Positions 35,861 through 48,639 of a DNA stretch of 64,000 nt are shown here, piece after piece. Where the stretch lies: the NCBI GenBank assembly GCA_947579665.1, contig OX388345.1:64223454-64287453 (forward strand). The letters are read 5' to 3'. Position 1 is the first letter of the stretch. Each line of letters begins with the position of its first letter. The notes beneath the pieces are model-generated. The model worked only from the letters and a program-made list of their open reading frames with translations. It searched no databases and was not told the DNA's origin. The DNA is from Sympetrum striolatum (Eukaryota; Arthropoda; Insecta; Odonata; Libellulidae). A program made the position numbers and the translations under genes.

Positions 35861-36446
35861 TGCAGATATTGCTAACAATGTTTAAGGAATAGATAACTGA
35901 AATTCTATATCACTAACAATGATTCATCTTTGGAAAATTCAAAGAATATTCCATCTGCAAATATATATGAAATTCCTCTACAATGTTGATCGCTTAATTT
36001 CACCTTATGATTGATTTCCTTTAAAATTATCAGAAAAATAACTCACTGATAAAACGGCTTAAAAAAAGCTCGAATACTTTTAAGAAGTAACCTTGATACA
36101 CCACATTACGAGCCTCCAAGGAAAATTGTAAATTAATGACTGACTAACCTGCCTCTAATTCTTATAAGATATCCTTAGGTCTTGGAAAAGGATTCTAAAA
36201 ACGTCATATAGTGACTTTTATTACAAAACAACTAGAAATTCATATGATACTAATCAACAATTCTTTTCGAGAGTCTTTGAGGAAAAGAATAGCTGCTGCT
36301 GCTTGAAGAATAGACATACATGAATAAATGGAAATGAAAAAAGGTCAGACGAGACCCGGTTATCTCCCAGTTGCCGATTTGTTGCTCAAATCATAGAATT
36401 ATTCGACCATCAAAACTCCTCTTAAAGGAAATTTACGATGTTATAG
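35861..36446. other. AT-rich stretch, nothing recognised
   Basis: No supportable feature on either strand. Confidence 0.35.
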
Positions 36447-36515
36447 CAGTATAGCACATTGAATAGAGCAGCCAACCGGATATTGGCAGATTCGGTTTTT
36501 ATTCCCGGTCCCTCC
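36447..36515 (+). repeat. Decayed tRNA-derived SINE head
   Basis: The order AGTATAGCACATTGAATAGAGC (A-box region), then CAGCCAACCGGATATTGGC (anticodon-arm-like), then GATTCGG and TTTTTATTCCCGGTCCC (B-box region) follows a tRNA from D arm to T arm at normal spacing. The B box has lost the GGTTCGA core, so polymerase III activity is unlikely. No acceptor stem can be drawn. Confidence 0.45.
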
Positions 36516-36759
36516 AGGTTTTATTCATTTAATACTAATCAAGATATAATTACAGCTAGGTCTACTGGCTCTATGTCAAAGAATATGATTTAATAATTCC
36601 ATCTATGGCAATGAACTATATAGTTTAACTTGACCTAGCAAATAAACGGATAATAACGATATATACTAGTCACATTTTACATTAATAACAACTCAAACAT
36701 TTCAGAATACAAATCAGAAGCTAAATGAGCAAGATAACCTGAAAAGAAGTCCTACTCGT

Positions 36760-37450
36760 CTCCGAAAACTCCCCATTCGACAAAATAACACAAGGTGATT
36801 ATTTCCCAAACGAAACGCGTTCCTCGTAGGAGTTTAAACCCGCCGCAAGAGCTTCATTTCCGCCAAGATATACCACCGCATTCGGTTTAATATAAGTGTT
36901 TCCGTGCCAGTGATAAAACTCCTTTCAAGCGGCTGCGTTAACTCAACCCATTCCCTTCGATACTAACCCTTCCCCCAACAATCAGGAATTAAGCGCCGAG
37001 GAAACGCCTAGTCCTCCCTCCGCATCAACGGAGACGCGGGAAATTACGAGCACGCTCACGGGCGGCAAAAATAATCCCAGCCTCTATTTATTACAGGTGC
37101 AAGGGACCCTCCCCTCCCTTTAACTCCCTCTTGGCGAAAACTAATTCGGTGGGCGATGCATATTAAAGTCCATAAACATCAGCCCTCTCTCGAAAAGGCC
37201 GTGGAGTGAATACTTCCTTCTCACCCTCTCCGCTTGCAGAGTAAAGGATCAGCAGGCAAATGGGACGACCTGTTTAAGTGGCCGGATGAGGGAGGGCTCA
37301 ATTTGAAAGAATGGACCGAAGGAGGGTCCGTGGATGTGCGAAGAGCATCAGGAAGGAAACGTGGAAGAAATGGGAAACAAATGCGAGGGAGGGATGGGTG
37401 GCGATTAAAGTTTATGCACTTAGCTTACGAACTCCATTATCTGTTTGGAG
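36760..37450. other. GC- and CpG-elevated island
   Basis: The sequence from 36810 to 37420 contains many CpG words (AACGCGTTCC, CGGAGACGCGGG, CGAGCACGCTCACGGG) and then turns purine-rich. An 84-codon plus-strand frame (37234-37488) is glycine-, arginine- and lysine-rich without a domain. Confidence 0.35.
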
Positions 37451-37548
37451 TACGTAAGTATGCTTACTTTGTCTTGCATCAGAAATAAAATTCTTTCAGA
37501 AAGTCGATTTTTTCCATGCTGCGGAACTTGAATTTAAATGGCAATTAA

Positions 37549-37656
37549 CCTATCCAAGAATAAACAGAAGTAATAAACAAGGCAGGGACTTGAATCCAAG
37601 TCTTTTTTATTCTATATTATTCAAATTTATTTTATTCATTTCTGTTTTTGGATAGC
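37549..37656. repeat. Small fold-back with tRNA B-box-like word
   Basis: CTATCCAAGAATAAACAGAAG at 37549 is an imperfect reverse complement of TTCTGTTTTTGGATAG ending at 37656. Between them lies GGCAGGGACTTGAATCC, whose reverse complement GGATTCAAGTCC is close to a tRNA B box. It resembles the fold-back SINEs at 28172 and 57620 but is too diverged to join to them with confidence. Confidence 0.3.
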
Positions 37657-37929
37657 AGATGCAATTACCTTATCCTGATTCACTTCCATCTTAGACTAAG
37701 GAAGGATCCAGCTAGTAATAAGAAAAGAACTTGAATTTATTCATAGGGCTAAAATTGAAAATGCATAGCTTTCTTTTGAAATGATATATACCTACATCGT
37801 TTTACCTTATACTTTAATATTTATTTGCAGCTTGAATTGCGAAAAGAAAGGGACTTTCAAAGACTACCAAGCCTTGATAATGATTATTTTGTCCTCCACT
37901 AATATTTTTAGGGTCCCCAAGAAAGTACT

Positions 37930-37995
37930 ACCAAGTGGTTAGCGCATCCACTTTCGCTGGAAGCGGTAGCGGCTTCAATTCCTGGTGAGGTCCGG
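37930..37995 (+). repeat. Decayed tRNA-derived SINE head
   Basis: ACCAAGTGGTTAGCGCATCC matches an A-box region well (TGGTTAGCGCA). About 35 bases later, GGCTTCAATTCCTGG matches a B box except for one or two positions. The arrangement fits a tRNA-derived SINE head. The region between the boxes is CG-rich and pairs partly (CGCTGGAAGCG). Without a closing acceptor stem it is not a tRNA gene. Confidence 0.5.
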
Positions 37996-37999
37996 CATT

Positions 38000-40249
38000 T
38001 ATCAGTGTTCACTCAGTTTTGTGATCAATTTGAATCCCCTATGATTCAGAAAATATCGCATACATGGAGTTTGATTCTAAATGAAGCCAAATATTACAGA
38101 TACGGGTTGATGGCAAATTAGAAACCAGGCATTAAATCCAATGAATCATCGTATCTCTCACCATTATCACTACGCTAATCAGTCACCTCATTATATAAAT
38201 ATGCTAAGAAATAAACAATAAATATTTAAATTCAAAAAATATAGCCAATCACAGGAACGTGGTTCATAAACGGTTATAAACATACAAACCGCTCTTAATT
38301 AAATTTTACTACATTTTATGGACCTTTTCTCATTAAAACATATGGAAGTAAACTTTCGAAAATCTCCCATTTTCCGCTCACTTCCTTTCGATGTTTGTTT
38401 CTTAAATTATCTGCTGTTCCTTGCGCATGCAAGAGCATTCTGGAGAATTCTTGTCCGGAACCACATAGCTCTCGTAGAATTAGATAGAGTAAAAACGTGT
38501 TCTCTCTCAAAGATATGCAAGTGGAAGATCATAGTGCAAAATTTATTCCTGTTCCAAATTTATCACCTCATTAAATATTCTATAACATATAGGCTACTGA
38601 AAATGACAATGCTATGAACGATTCTAAGAAATAATGAGGATCGGAAGCTAAGAAAAGAAGCTGCTGACCTTAAAATTTAGACTCTTCTCTCACGTAAACC
38701 AGTAGTAGATATCCCTAAGAGCACAGAAAGTTATCCATATTTCAGTTGTAAGATGGAACCAACAAAAATATCGCTATTCCAATGATTATTAATCCAAATA
38801 AAGCAGAAGTATGAGGTTGGTTTCAGATGCAAGTTTATTTGTAAAACATTGCAAATTATAGAGTTTGTATTGAAAAGAGATATGAAAAGACCAATTTATT
38901 CTATCCTCTTAACCGTTATGGAGTTTCATATAGCGACAGATTATTTAATTGATATATATTTGAAAAAATTTTCAAAATTTTATCTCGAATTTACTTTTTC
39001 TAATCAGTGTTTAATTTATTAACGTAGATTACTATTTATTTTATTTTTCCGAGTGATTCAATCAATTCACTTAATTTATATCTAATTCGTAAATTCGTAA
39101 TATTAATCGCTAAAATAGCTAGCAATCCTTAGTTAATAAGTAATCCCAGAATGAAACTGTTGGGAAAAAATAGTTAAGTGTCTTAGGCTACATCACGGAA
39201 ATAGGCACTCAGTAATATAATCAATATAATAATCATCTTCGAATTGAATAAATATCATTCAAAAATTATAGGGATGTCAGTACAACTATAGAGCACAAAT
39301 ATAAGTAATTTTTATAGTTACATTTCTTGTTAAAGACATTTACTACCCTACCATAAGAATATTACTGATAACAACTTTTACGAAACTGTGTTGCTATGAC
39401 AAAGCAGTAATGGAAAAATAATTCTAATTAAAAAAACTTCCAAAAGGTGTATTACAACCGAAGATAGAATAACCTTATCGAAAACAAAATAACTGGTTTG
39501 GTCAGAATAAATTAACCTCAAGTGAGCTATAAATAAAATTGTCCGTCAAAGAGTTTTTCTAGTCTATGAATTGATTTTAGTCAATAATTTACCGGCACGT
39601 ATTATTCGACATAATTATCAAAAATAAAGTATGATGACATACCCAAATATTTCATTATCAATAATTGGAAAAAATAGAAATACTAACGAGGCTTCTATCG
39701 AGTTCATGGATACAAATTAAAATTACAACCTTAAATTATGATTTGCAATTATTCGAATGGATGCCAGCGCAGCAGGAATCCCTAGCCACCATCTGAATTA
39801 ATTTCAAGTCATTTCAACACATTGATTTTTAAAGTACGTGATTGAAATTTGGGTACTACTTTTTATAATATATAAAGGAAATATTTATAGGTTAATTAGT
39901 TAATGATTATTGCCAACTGTCGTCAATCATACGGTATGGCATAAATATTTATAGTAAACAAATTTGTACAACAAGTATATTTAAGTCGATAATTACTTCG
40001 AGGATGTAAAACCGGATCAGAGTACAATGTTTCTCGATATTTTCATCTAAAATGTATATTCACGTTATATTTCAAAATTAAAATAATACCTGCCGATTTG
40101 TTTTAGATCTAATCCAAATTTTCGATGCAAACATTTCCAAATTTAAGATGAAATGTGATATTCAGTCATGTTATTATGAGTATCCTTTACGTAACCAATT
40201 CTAAGAGAAGGCGAGATGCACTTACATCAAGCATCCGTAACTATGAGCA
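38000..40249. other. AT-rich stretch, nothing recognised
   Basis: Frames at 38316-38510 (minus) and 38318-38617 (plus) overlap each other and are unrecognised. From 38620 to 40250 no frame or repeat is notable. Confidence 0.4.
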
Positions 40250-41450
40250 ATCATTGATTATATCAATAACCCTCAAGCGGCACACCAGTGACTAGTTACA
40301 CTTCACTTGTGGAGTTATGCCTTAGAGCAGAGATGGCAAACGCGTTCCACACATGCCAATAGTCTCATACCAAAGCAATATTTTATCGGGCGGGTTGTAT
40401 GCATCCTTTAAAAACTTAAGCTCCAAATTCAATGGATGTAGCCAAAGTATGGTGTAATTCCATAATCGGGATCATATAGAAATGACTATGCAAATTTCAC
40501 AAAAACTTGTGGAGCTCTAAACCAGTCGTGTAATTGAAACGTTTTTGTAGAAATCTCATAGTTATTTCGATATGATCACAATTGAGCTCCAAAGTGAGTT
40601 CAAGAGGTTTCCGTTAATTAATACTGATTTTCCGTCAGTAAAAACGTCTTATAAGACGGAATTAGACAATTGGACGGAACACGCAATAAATCAGTAAAGG
40701 ACTTGCACCTGTCATAGCCAAAGGAATTTTGGGAAAAGGGAATCCTTTGGCTCTGGAAACAGTGAGTTAGTTGTACCCAAGCCTCTGGTGTTTAATTTGG
40801 ATAAAGACTTCGATTATATCCACAGTGTCATTTCGTACCTTTCCATTTGAACAGCCAAATAGATCATGTAAGCATTTACGGTATTTGTATTTTTTTTGCT
40901 TCCGATGCACCGTCTTGCTCCACCTATACCAGCAGGCTCCACGAAGCTGAACTCTCATGATCTTTCGTTTTGATTGTACTAAGAGATTTTCTAACTGGTA
41001 CAGTTGGACTGTACCAGCTACGATATTTCGGATAGTGGCATCCTCTGGAAAAATTCTTTGGAACTATCCGACCACGCAGGAAAAAATTCATTCCTACTGT
41101 TTGCTAGAGAGGTGACAAGTACTTCGTTAGGTCTCTTGTGCTTGTCCTGCAGGCACATGCACCACCCTAATATGCGCCAAATGAGGGCTCTCAGTACCCT
41201 GAAAGGGCCTTTGGGTAGTATGGTATTAGAATTGTGAAAGGCATCGGTAGCTTCAACGTTCTTTTGCACATGAGCTCCGACTAGGCATTAAACTCACGAG
41301 GACACCAAATCTGAGCGTACTGCCCACTCGGATAGCACCACATGGGCACGCTAGTCCCTCGCAGTTACAATAATAAATAAATATAATAATATTAAATAAA
41401 TATTTATCGACAATGTCCAGGTATCGTACAGCCATGGATTGCATTCTATA
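40250..41450 (-). other. Unrecognised segment with three adjacent minus-strand frames
   Basis: The composition is more balanced than in the flanks. Minus-strand frames at 41444-41253, 41269-41018 and 40958-40767 follow one another and together suggest decayed coding DNA. Visible words include CMCLQDKHKRP and CWYRWSKTVHRKQKK. I do not recognise a family. An inverted repeat AGCCAAAGGA...TCCTTTGGCT lies at 40717-40752. The word CAGAGATGGCAAACG at 40328 resembles hAT termini, but no matching second end was found. It could be an old transposon. Confidence 0.25.
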
Positions 41451-41559
41451 ATTTTAAAATTTAAGAAAATTTAATAAAAATAAATGAATTCATCGTTGAT
41501 ACGCACCCAAATGTCGTATTTATGTCAGTCTCTTGTTTTTCATTTTCACCTGAATTTTT

Positions 41560-43350
41560 AGCGATAGCCATCTTTGATGGCGTCATAGCTGGAAAATCTA
41601 CCAGGTGGCGGTTTTCCAGCCAAGCCCAAAATACCAACTAGGACACTTACTAAACATTCCTGAAAAAAATATCCCTACTCACATTTTCCTACAGGACTAC
41701 AGTCAGATCAAGAACTACAAGGCACGCGCACTTCCACTTAGAAACTCAACCATCCTAGCCTTACAAAATCTTAAATTATTACCCCGACCGTACCTATGTA
41801 AAAATTTCAACAAAAACCAACCCCGACATTCCAAGCGCATTTCAGGCATCGCGAACTCTCGCGTGAAATATTTCCGCCGGAATACAAACGGCTCGCGACA
41901 GCTTCCAATCTTCGCCGCAAATCCGACTCAAAAATTCCCTGCCGGGCGCTTAGAAAAACAAATCAATCGCGGCCGAAAATCCCTTCTTTTCGCCCAGGAT
42001 TTAGATTACGCGACCGTGAAGCGCGCCTCCCGTACGCGACGCATAAAAAATCGCCTTCGACGAAAAAAGGAGCGGACCGAAAAATATAAACATACTGCGC
42101 CTCCCAATAAGCGACCATTGCCTGTACGCCCGCGTACCACCAGGAGCCTCGCCCGTAGGCACGCGGGAGAGGAAAAAAAAGTGTTTGTGAATGCGTGATT
42201 ATAAGAGGCTGCAATACATGCGAGAGGGAATGGAGCGCTGCGGGCATCAAAAGAATCCGCGTAATGAATAAAATGCCGAGCGGCGGAATTCCCCGGAATC
42301 AAGGCGAATGACATCCTTGTCATGAATACAAATGCAACGCGGCGGTCCGCACAATATAAAAAAAACGCCCATCTTCGACATGAAGCGATACGGGGAAAAA
42401 ATGAATAACACCGCCCCAAAATAGTGACTTATGTCCCTTTTTTATCTCCCGCCGAGAAAAAAAACCCGTTCCCCGGTACTTTGCACCGCCATGGAAGGCA
42501 TCACGGACACACGCGAATGGATAGCGAGAGAGAGAGTGGAGGGATAAAAATATATAAAAAAGGAGGAGGCGGACTCGCGGAATGAAACGGAATGAGGGAT
42601 ATATAGATAGATAGAGATTGGAGAGAGGGAAGCGGGCTCAAAAAGACCCGTAAGACGGAACCATCAAATATGCATCCATCCGTGCTCCGGAGCAGAGGCA
42701 TATGACGCCATTGCTGTTTCCACCAATCAAAGAGCTCACTCTGACAGGTCGCTGAAAAATTCCCTCAAATGAAGGCCCCGGCCACATGGAGAGCCGCACA
42801 CAGAGAGACGGTCGACTCATCCCCCCAAAAACCACTCCCTATCTCTCTCTATATATCTCACTCTGCCCAATCACGATGGCCCTCTTTCCCACACACAAAC
42901 ACGCTCTCTTGCCCACTTCCTCCACCCCTTCCCCGGCCGCCGACCGCCGGCTCCATCCCGCCGCCACCCACGCACTCCCCGAATCCATTCCGCCACGAGG
43001 ACATGGAGAGGAGTCCCCCCTCCTGGACAGCGATGGTCAGTCAGGACGAAGAGAGAGAGAAAGGCAGGGTGGGAGACGGGAGTAGAAAGCGCCGCGATAA
43101 AAATTTCATCGGATATCCCTCATTACTGGTCTTTGGGCGGTGAAATTTTTATGGGCACGACGCCAGATTTCAGGACTTTTGGGAGGAATACGAAGAGGTG
43201 GAGGAGGAAGAGGTGAGGATGGGGAGAGATGGAGGGAGAGAGGAAGGTTGGGAGAAAGAGGGCGAAGAAGGTTATGCGTATAGGGAGGCTCGGTTTAGTT
43301 GAGGAAGAAAAAGGTTTTTACAAAGTAAATAAATGAATTGCGGGGAGGAA
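41560..43350. other. Largest GC- and CpG-rich island, with long open frame
   Basis: From about 41830 to 43340 the sequence is the most GC-rich in the window, peaking at 42900-43030 (CCCCGGCCGCCGACCGCCGG). GAGA runs occur at 42520 and 43050. It holds the longest frame seen, 41605-42198 plus, 197 codons. That frame is lysine- and arginine-rich, without a domain, signal peptide or clear start context. An overlapping minus-strand frame of 137 codons (42006-42419) is equally open, which argues against either being selected. An unspliced first exon or promoter region cannot be excluded. Confidence 0.35.
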
Positions 43351-45539
43351 ATTTCTGGGGAATCACAAAAGAATCTTGAGGAAGTACCCCTACTAAAGGG
43401 GCGATTTATCGGTCCACCGAAGAGATGGAGAGCAAATGAAAGGAAAAATGAGACGATTGGAAAGAGTAAGTGGGAGCTGAGAGAGAGGATTCGATGGAGA
43501 AGAATTGGGAGAGACAAACGAAAAGTGAGGAAAACATAGTAAACTGTTTTTGTGAGAGGTAGAATGGAGTGAAAAGTGGGAAGTATCGGGAAAGTACCTA
43601 ACGTCAAGGTTATTTTAGGAAAGTTATGTCACCCAGAGAGCCAATGTTAGAAGAACAACATGAAAAATCAACATATGACGAATACGGGTCTCTAGGCCAT
43701 TTGTTTCCAAGTAGTGAATTGAGAACCCATTGCTCATAAAATTTATTCATTAATACTTGAAAAGAGAAATAGTAATTATTTTTTTATAAGAATGAAGAAA
43801 TTACAAAAGTTCTGCGTGCCAAGTTGATTTTCACCGTAAAGGATAAACATAAATATATGAAAATATTGGAGAGAAAGAATGTATGTATATTTATTTTGGA
43901 GTTGATTTCAAGCTTATATAAAAAAGAGTGGATACCAAAAATAGATATAATAGTAGAAAATTAAATTTGTGAAACCTTATGATCGCAACATAACTACTAG
44001 AAGAAGATAATAGAATAAAATTAAAACTCAACTACCAAAAGTGAGAGGAGGAAGCAAGAATTACCAATTCAAGAGTATATCATTTCCCCCTTGCTATCAT
44101 AATCTTTGATCTTTCTACAGAATAATGCAAGAGTTCAGTCATTTCAAATCTTCATTTTAATACATCAAGTACAGCACTAACAAGAATGCAGAACTAAACG
44201 TATATCATAGGAAAACTTCAAAGACAGCAAAAATAATACACATACTTAATACTGATTTATAACTATGTAGGATTTTAGGATAGGAAACATTGGATTCCGA
44301 GTTGTGCCTTTGTTTTTTACACGACTTCAAAATCCAAAGAGATAGAGTAATATCAATTAAATAAATATGTCCTGATGATGCATCTCCGGTAGCGGAACCG
44401 GTCGCAAATAAGTAGTGTCGGAAATAACGGAGTCTTTCTCCTCTTTAATTCATATACTATTATGCTTATTAAAATTGTTGTTATCAGAATTAAATTTCAT
44501 TTTCATGCAGAAGAAGCTTTCAAAGAATTGACAAGGAGAAATTCTAGCACAGTAGTAAAAATTACATGGCTTTTGAGATTTACTGATATTGTATTCGTAG
44601 GAAAACACATAACAGCAGAAGAACTATTATCACACATCGAATTAAAGCAAAAATGTTTTAATCGGGAGACGTTCACCTTTTTAAGGAACTGATATCCTTG
44701 TTGACCTAACCTCAAAAATAAAAGGGTATATAATCTTATCATTTTAATGAAGATGAAGTTTGAGCACGGTAAAACTGAACTAAGAAGATGAAATTCCTTG
44801 GAATGGAACGCTTAGCGCGTGGCAACCAAGAAATATCTTCATTAATACATTCTAAGCAAATCTCATTCAAAATCTACAAATATATAAAAAACATATTCAT
44901 ATATATGTATATGTGATATATATAAAAAATAATCCTTTAAAACTTAGCAACAAATAACTTTCTTCTACACATAATCACCAATACTCGCATTGGAACATTG
45001 ATTCGATAAACATATAGTGCAGAGCTGAGGATGAGGATCGATTAACGCAACCAGAAATAAATCATAAGATCAGTAGCAAGGTGTAAAAAGATGCTACATT
45101 TTCTCGTAATAGCAACCTACCACGAATTTAGGGCCCTAACTCAGGATTATACCATTATTTTTATTCGAGCACCTCCGGATATATTGCACAAGTTTTATTC
45201 TTAGGTATAACTGATTGAGACATCCCCTACTAATGAACATCCGAAAAATCTATCTAGAATCAATTTATCAGAAATAATATTCCAAAACGTGAAAGTAAAT
45301 CCATTGGATGAATAGATAACAAAATAAGTGTGCTGAAAATTGTTAGCAATTAAATACAAATAAGATTATGATCAAATCTACAAATTCAAAATCTGCACCC
45401 TAAAAATCGGTATGGTAGGGCACTTGAAAACCACACACTCGAAAAACCCGAATTAAAAATAAACGAGCGAGGTTACTTCTTGAAATTTTTTATCCTTTTT
45501 TGGCAGGCTAAACCGCAGTAAATGAAAGGGGAAACCCAG
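43351..45539. other. AT-rich stretch with one hammerhead-like motif
   Basis: Apart from the motif at 44372-44403, only AT-rich sequence and weak frames (44462-44692 plus, 44503-44742 minus) were found. The stretch 44876-44930 is an AT/TA-rich low-complexity patch. Confidence 0.4.
44372..44403 (+). ncRNA. Hammerhead-like motif (decayed)
   Basis: CTGATGA at 44372-44378 is followed after 15 bases by GCGGAACCGGTCGC. The first block and the CCGGTC ending are the same as in the motif at 3413-3445. The GAAAC block reads GGAAC, so one catalytic-core base is changed, and helix II (GC...GC) is barely pairable. It therefore looks like an inactivated copy of the same mobile-element end. No inverted arms surround it. 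Confidence 0.35.
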
Positions 45540-45990
45540 ATTAAAAATTCCGCAAAGGTAGCTAATATCACCGTTGGAAATGAGTTATGACCCTTGGTCT
45601 CTCCTTTACTTAAAATCGCGGAAAAGGAATCAAAGGTGTAATCCGGTTGTCCAGAAGTCCCTTCCTTCGTTCCCCGCGTGGTTAAAGAGGCGAGCCGTCA
45701 TCTCGCGTACGAAAACAAAAATCGCCCACCCCCATAACAGACTCTCCGTCATTGTCGAGAAGGGGGAGAAGGCATCGGTCAAAGTTTAGCTTCCCGACAA
45801 AGGTCACAACGATGAAGATAGAGCGAGAGGTCAGCCCGTGGAGGGCAGGTGTGGGCGAGAGTGCGTTTGATTCGTCAGAGGAATCTGTCAACGGGTGCAT
45901 TATTTAGATGGAGGGGAGGAAAGGAATAACAGAGAGAGAGCGGAATAAGTGTGGAAATGGGAGATGGAAGAAAAAGAGAGAAATCAACAG
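45540..45990. other. GC-elevated island with GAGA run
   Basis: CpG words are frequent from 45650 to 45900 (CCCCGCGTGG, CATCTCGCGTACG). A purine-rich segment with AGAGAGAGAGCGG follows at about 45930. Frames on both strands (45574-45789 plus, 45682-45900 minus) overlap and are unrecognised. Confidence 0.3.
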
Positions 45991-46021
45991 TTGAAAATAT
46001 AAGACCTTAGGTGTGGAGCGT

Positions 46022-46755
46022 CACATCAGTTTGCTCGTGATCTAAACCGGATATCTTAAATTTCTACTGTTAACATTGAAACTATTTTACAAGGAAGCGA
46101 ATAAATTGCAGCTATATTGAGAATTTCATCATTTACTCATTTTCATCAACTCCATTGAATTAATCACCAATTAATAACACCACAAGGCACGCTAACTGCG
46201 ACAGCGCAGTACGAAAATAGTAGTCCTTTTAAGCATGTATGGAATTCTAGATTATGAAGTATAATATAGAGAGAGTTTAATATTGTAATCAACATCTAAC
46301 AAACTGTCAGTCTATAGAAGCTCTCCGCATTTATTGTTATCTAAATCAGATATCTTAAATATCTGCAACTATAAAGATTTTATTGAATTAAATTTATAAA
46401 TTTTTATTGAAAAAGTAAAGAAAAAACAGCCATAAAATAATTTCACTGAAGAAAACGAAGAAACAGCTGAGGAATTCATCATTTACTCATTTGTACGTAA
46501 ACCTAAACCAGGTTCTCTTAAACTTGGAACTGAATCAACTCCTATGAATTGATCACTGATTGTAAACACTAGTGGAAATCATGGCACGTTATTGCATTAC
46601 TGCTAAAGGAAAATAATAGAATCTTTTAGAAGGCACTATGAGTAGGTACATGGAATTCTGTATCCTAAAATTTCAAATAAAAACAGTTAAAATTTTAAAC
46701 AACATCTATCCAGCAGTCAATCAATAGACACCACAGAATTAACTGTTTTCAACGA
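46022..46755 (+). repeat. Diverged tandem duplication of about 310-420 bp
   Basis: Unit 1 (from about 46022) and unit 2 (from about 46332) share in order: GATCTAAACCGGATATCTTAAAT versus TATCTAAATCAGATATCTTAAAT; ATTTCATCATTTACTCATTT versus ATTCATCATTTACTCATTTG; TCAACTCCATTGAATTAATCAC versus TCAACTCCTATGAATTGATCAC; AAGGCACG versus ATGGCACG; ATGGAATTCTAGAT versus ATGGAATTCTGTAT; and CAACATCTA plus CAGTC.AT. Unit 2 carries an extra stretch near 46500-46535. A partial third start is visible near 46745. The content is non-coding and the family is unknown. Confidence 0.65.
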
Positions 46756-48639
46756 GTTTACCTAGACGACTTTCAGTTCCTTAAACTTGCAATGAGAGGG
46801 GAAATATTAAGAATCGTCATCTGACACCTATGCCGAAGCTAACTATATGTTATCAAGTTAAAAAAGGAACATTTACCATCAAATTAATGGGTTAAACATT
46901 TGCTCGGATTTTCTTGAGGGACATTTTCATTTCTTCAGTACAAATATTATTTAAGGTCTACAAGACGATTTTTGTTTATCTCGACCAGAGATAATTTAGA
47001 ATTTGACATTATTAAACATATAGTTTTCGACAAAATTAATAATTCTTATGAAAATAGTATTTACCACGGAAATGGTTCATTGTTTGCTCTCAAGATTATT
47101 GTCATCATAGTTCTTATAATTATATTATAGTTATTATAACATATTATATCCCTTAATTTCAATTTTAATATATAGTTGAACTCTTTCAGGTTATCGATAG
47201 CCGAATAATTTAATTCTCTAAATTTTTCCATTGAATATCATTACACAAATCGTATTTAATTGTGGAGGGTTTAACCGGAAAGCAAAATTTTTATGAAATA
47301 ACCTGGACGGAATGGCCGAAAACGGGACTATCTAGTCAAAAATGAGGCGTATTGTCAACTTATCTATGACTCTCTCATGATCTGATAATAAATGAGATGG
47401 ATCTGTGTGCCAAAGTTAAGTGCTAGTTGAGTACATACTGTTAAGTGTTAAGAGCTTCTAATAAACTTCATAAATGACTGAGCATTACATATTGGCTCAT
47501 GCCATAAAGCCACACCCACGATCAGAATTGAAAAAAGTCATAAGTAAATATTTAAAAAAATAACTTGAGAATTTGGAATAACCCAATGTCACGAAAGGTC
47601 GAATCAGAGAGATCGGAGAGTTTACGGACAGTATTATGTCAGAACACTACAAGCTGCGCAATTAATATCAGCTAATCTTTTACAATCTAATAACTTGTGA
47701 ATTGCTAGCAATTGTAATTATTTTAATAAGAATCGAGTGAACATAATCTGCGTTTTCCTATTAGTCTAAATGAACGGTTTTTTTGCTAATTTTTCGCCTT
47801 TTCATCATAAACTGAAGACCTTCTATTGAATCATTAGTATAGTACATATAAACAGAGTAAATCAAGCGACAGAAAGAATTGGTATAGAAACCCTACCGCA
47901 AACATCACGAAATCAACCCGACCTAATCGTTGGCTGAATAATTACCGAATCATGGGGGAGCCACCCTTGTGCGACCTTCCCAAAACAGAACCAGAACAGA
48001 ACAGCAAATCTGGTGAACAACTGTTTCGGTGAATAATTTTCCATAAACGAGACTGCACAACAAAATTCAACAATAATATTATAATATAGTTTTAATTTAA
48101 CTACCATACCTGAGAAATAGAAATTTTGTCGTCACATGTGTAAGTAGAGTACACTTTCTCCATCGGTATGGAAAAATTTAATTATAATCAAATCAATTAG
48201 CCTTACAGAAACGGAAAAACTAAAAAAATTTAATGTGCCTTTCCTTCGACAATTATAAACAAAATTTTATTGATTCCGAATTCGAGAAAAGCGATTCCAA
48301 CTATAGCTGAAGAGAAAAACTTTACGTTTCGATTACATTTTATCATTAAGCATCCTAGTAATTGGTATATTTAAGTAGTTCTACTTCATTACGTTCCGTA
48401 TGAAACAGGTTTTTGATTTTTTTAATTTAATTTTATTAAGGCCAATCTAATAGCACAAGTCCTATTAAATGCTATACTTCTATAAAAATTAAGGTACTTA
48501 TAGGTGCAACTAATTAGGTGTACTTCGTCGAACACCTTAACTAAGATGTTATGGAAATGTAAAAACGAACCAATAAGGTTTTATTTCTATAGCATTTTAA
48601 CTATACTTCTATTATTCAGAGTCGGCTCAGTGCAAACTC
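46756..48639. other. AT-rich stretch, nothing recognised
   Basis: AT-only palindromic words occur near 47110-47150 (TTATAATTATATTATAGTTATTATAACATATTATA). No gene, TIR or RNA feature was seen. Confidence 0.4.

Noticed and set aside
40328..40342. CAGAGATGGCAAACG as a hAT terminus
   Set aside because: No matching inverted end and no 8-bp duplication were found in the neighbourhood.
41605..42198. 197-codon plus-strand frame as a real gene
   Set aside because: It has no domain and a highly basic, low-complexity composition. An equally open overlapping frame lies on the minus strand within a GC-rich island, so openness is explained by composition.
42769..43143. Proline-rich plus-strand frames in the CpG island
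   Set aside because: They result from CCC-rich sequence. Two frames over the same bases are both open and neither has a domain.
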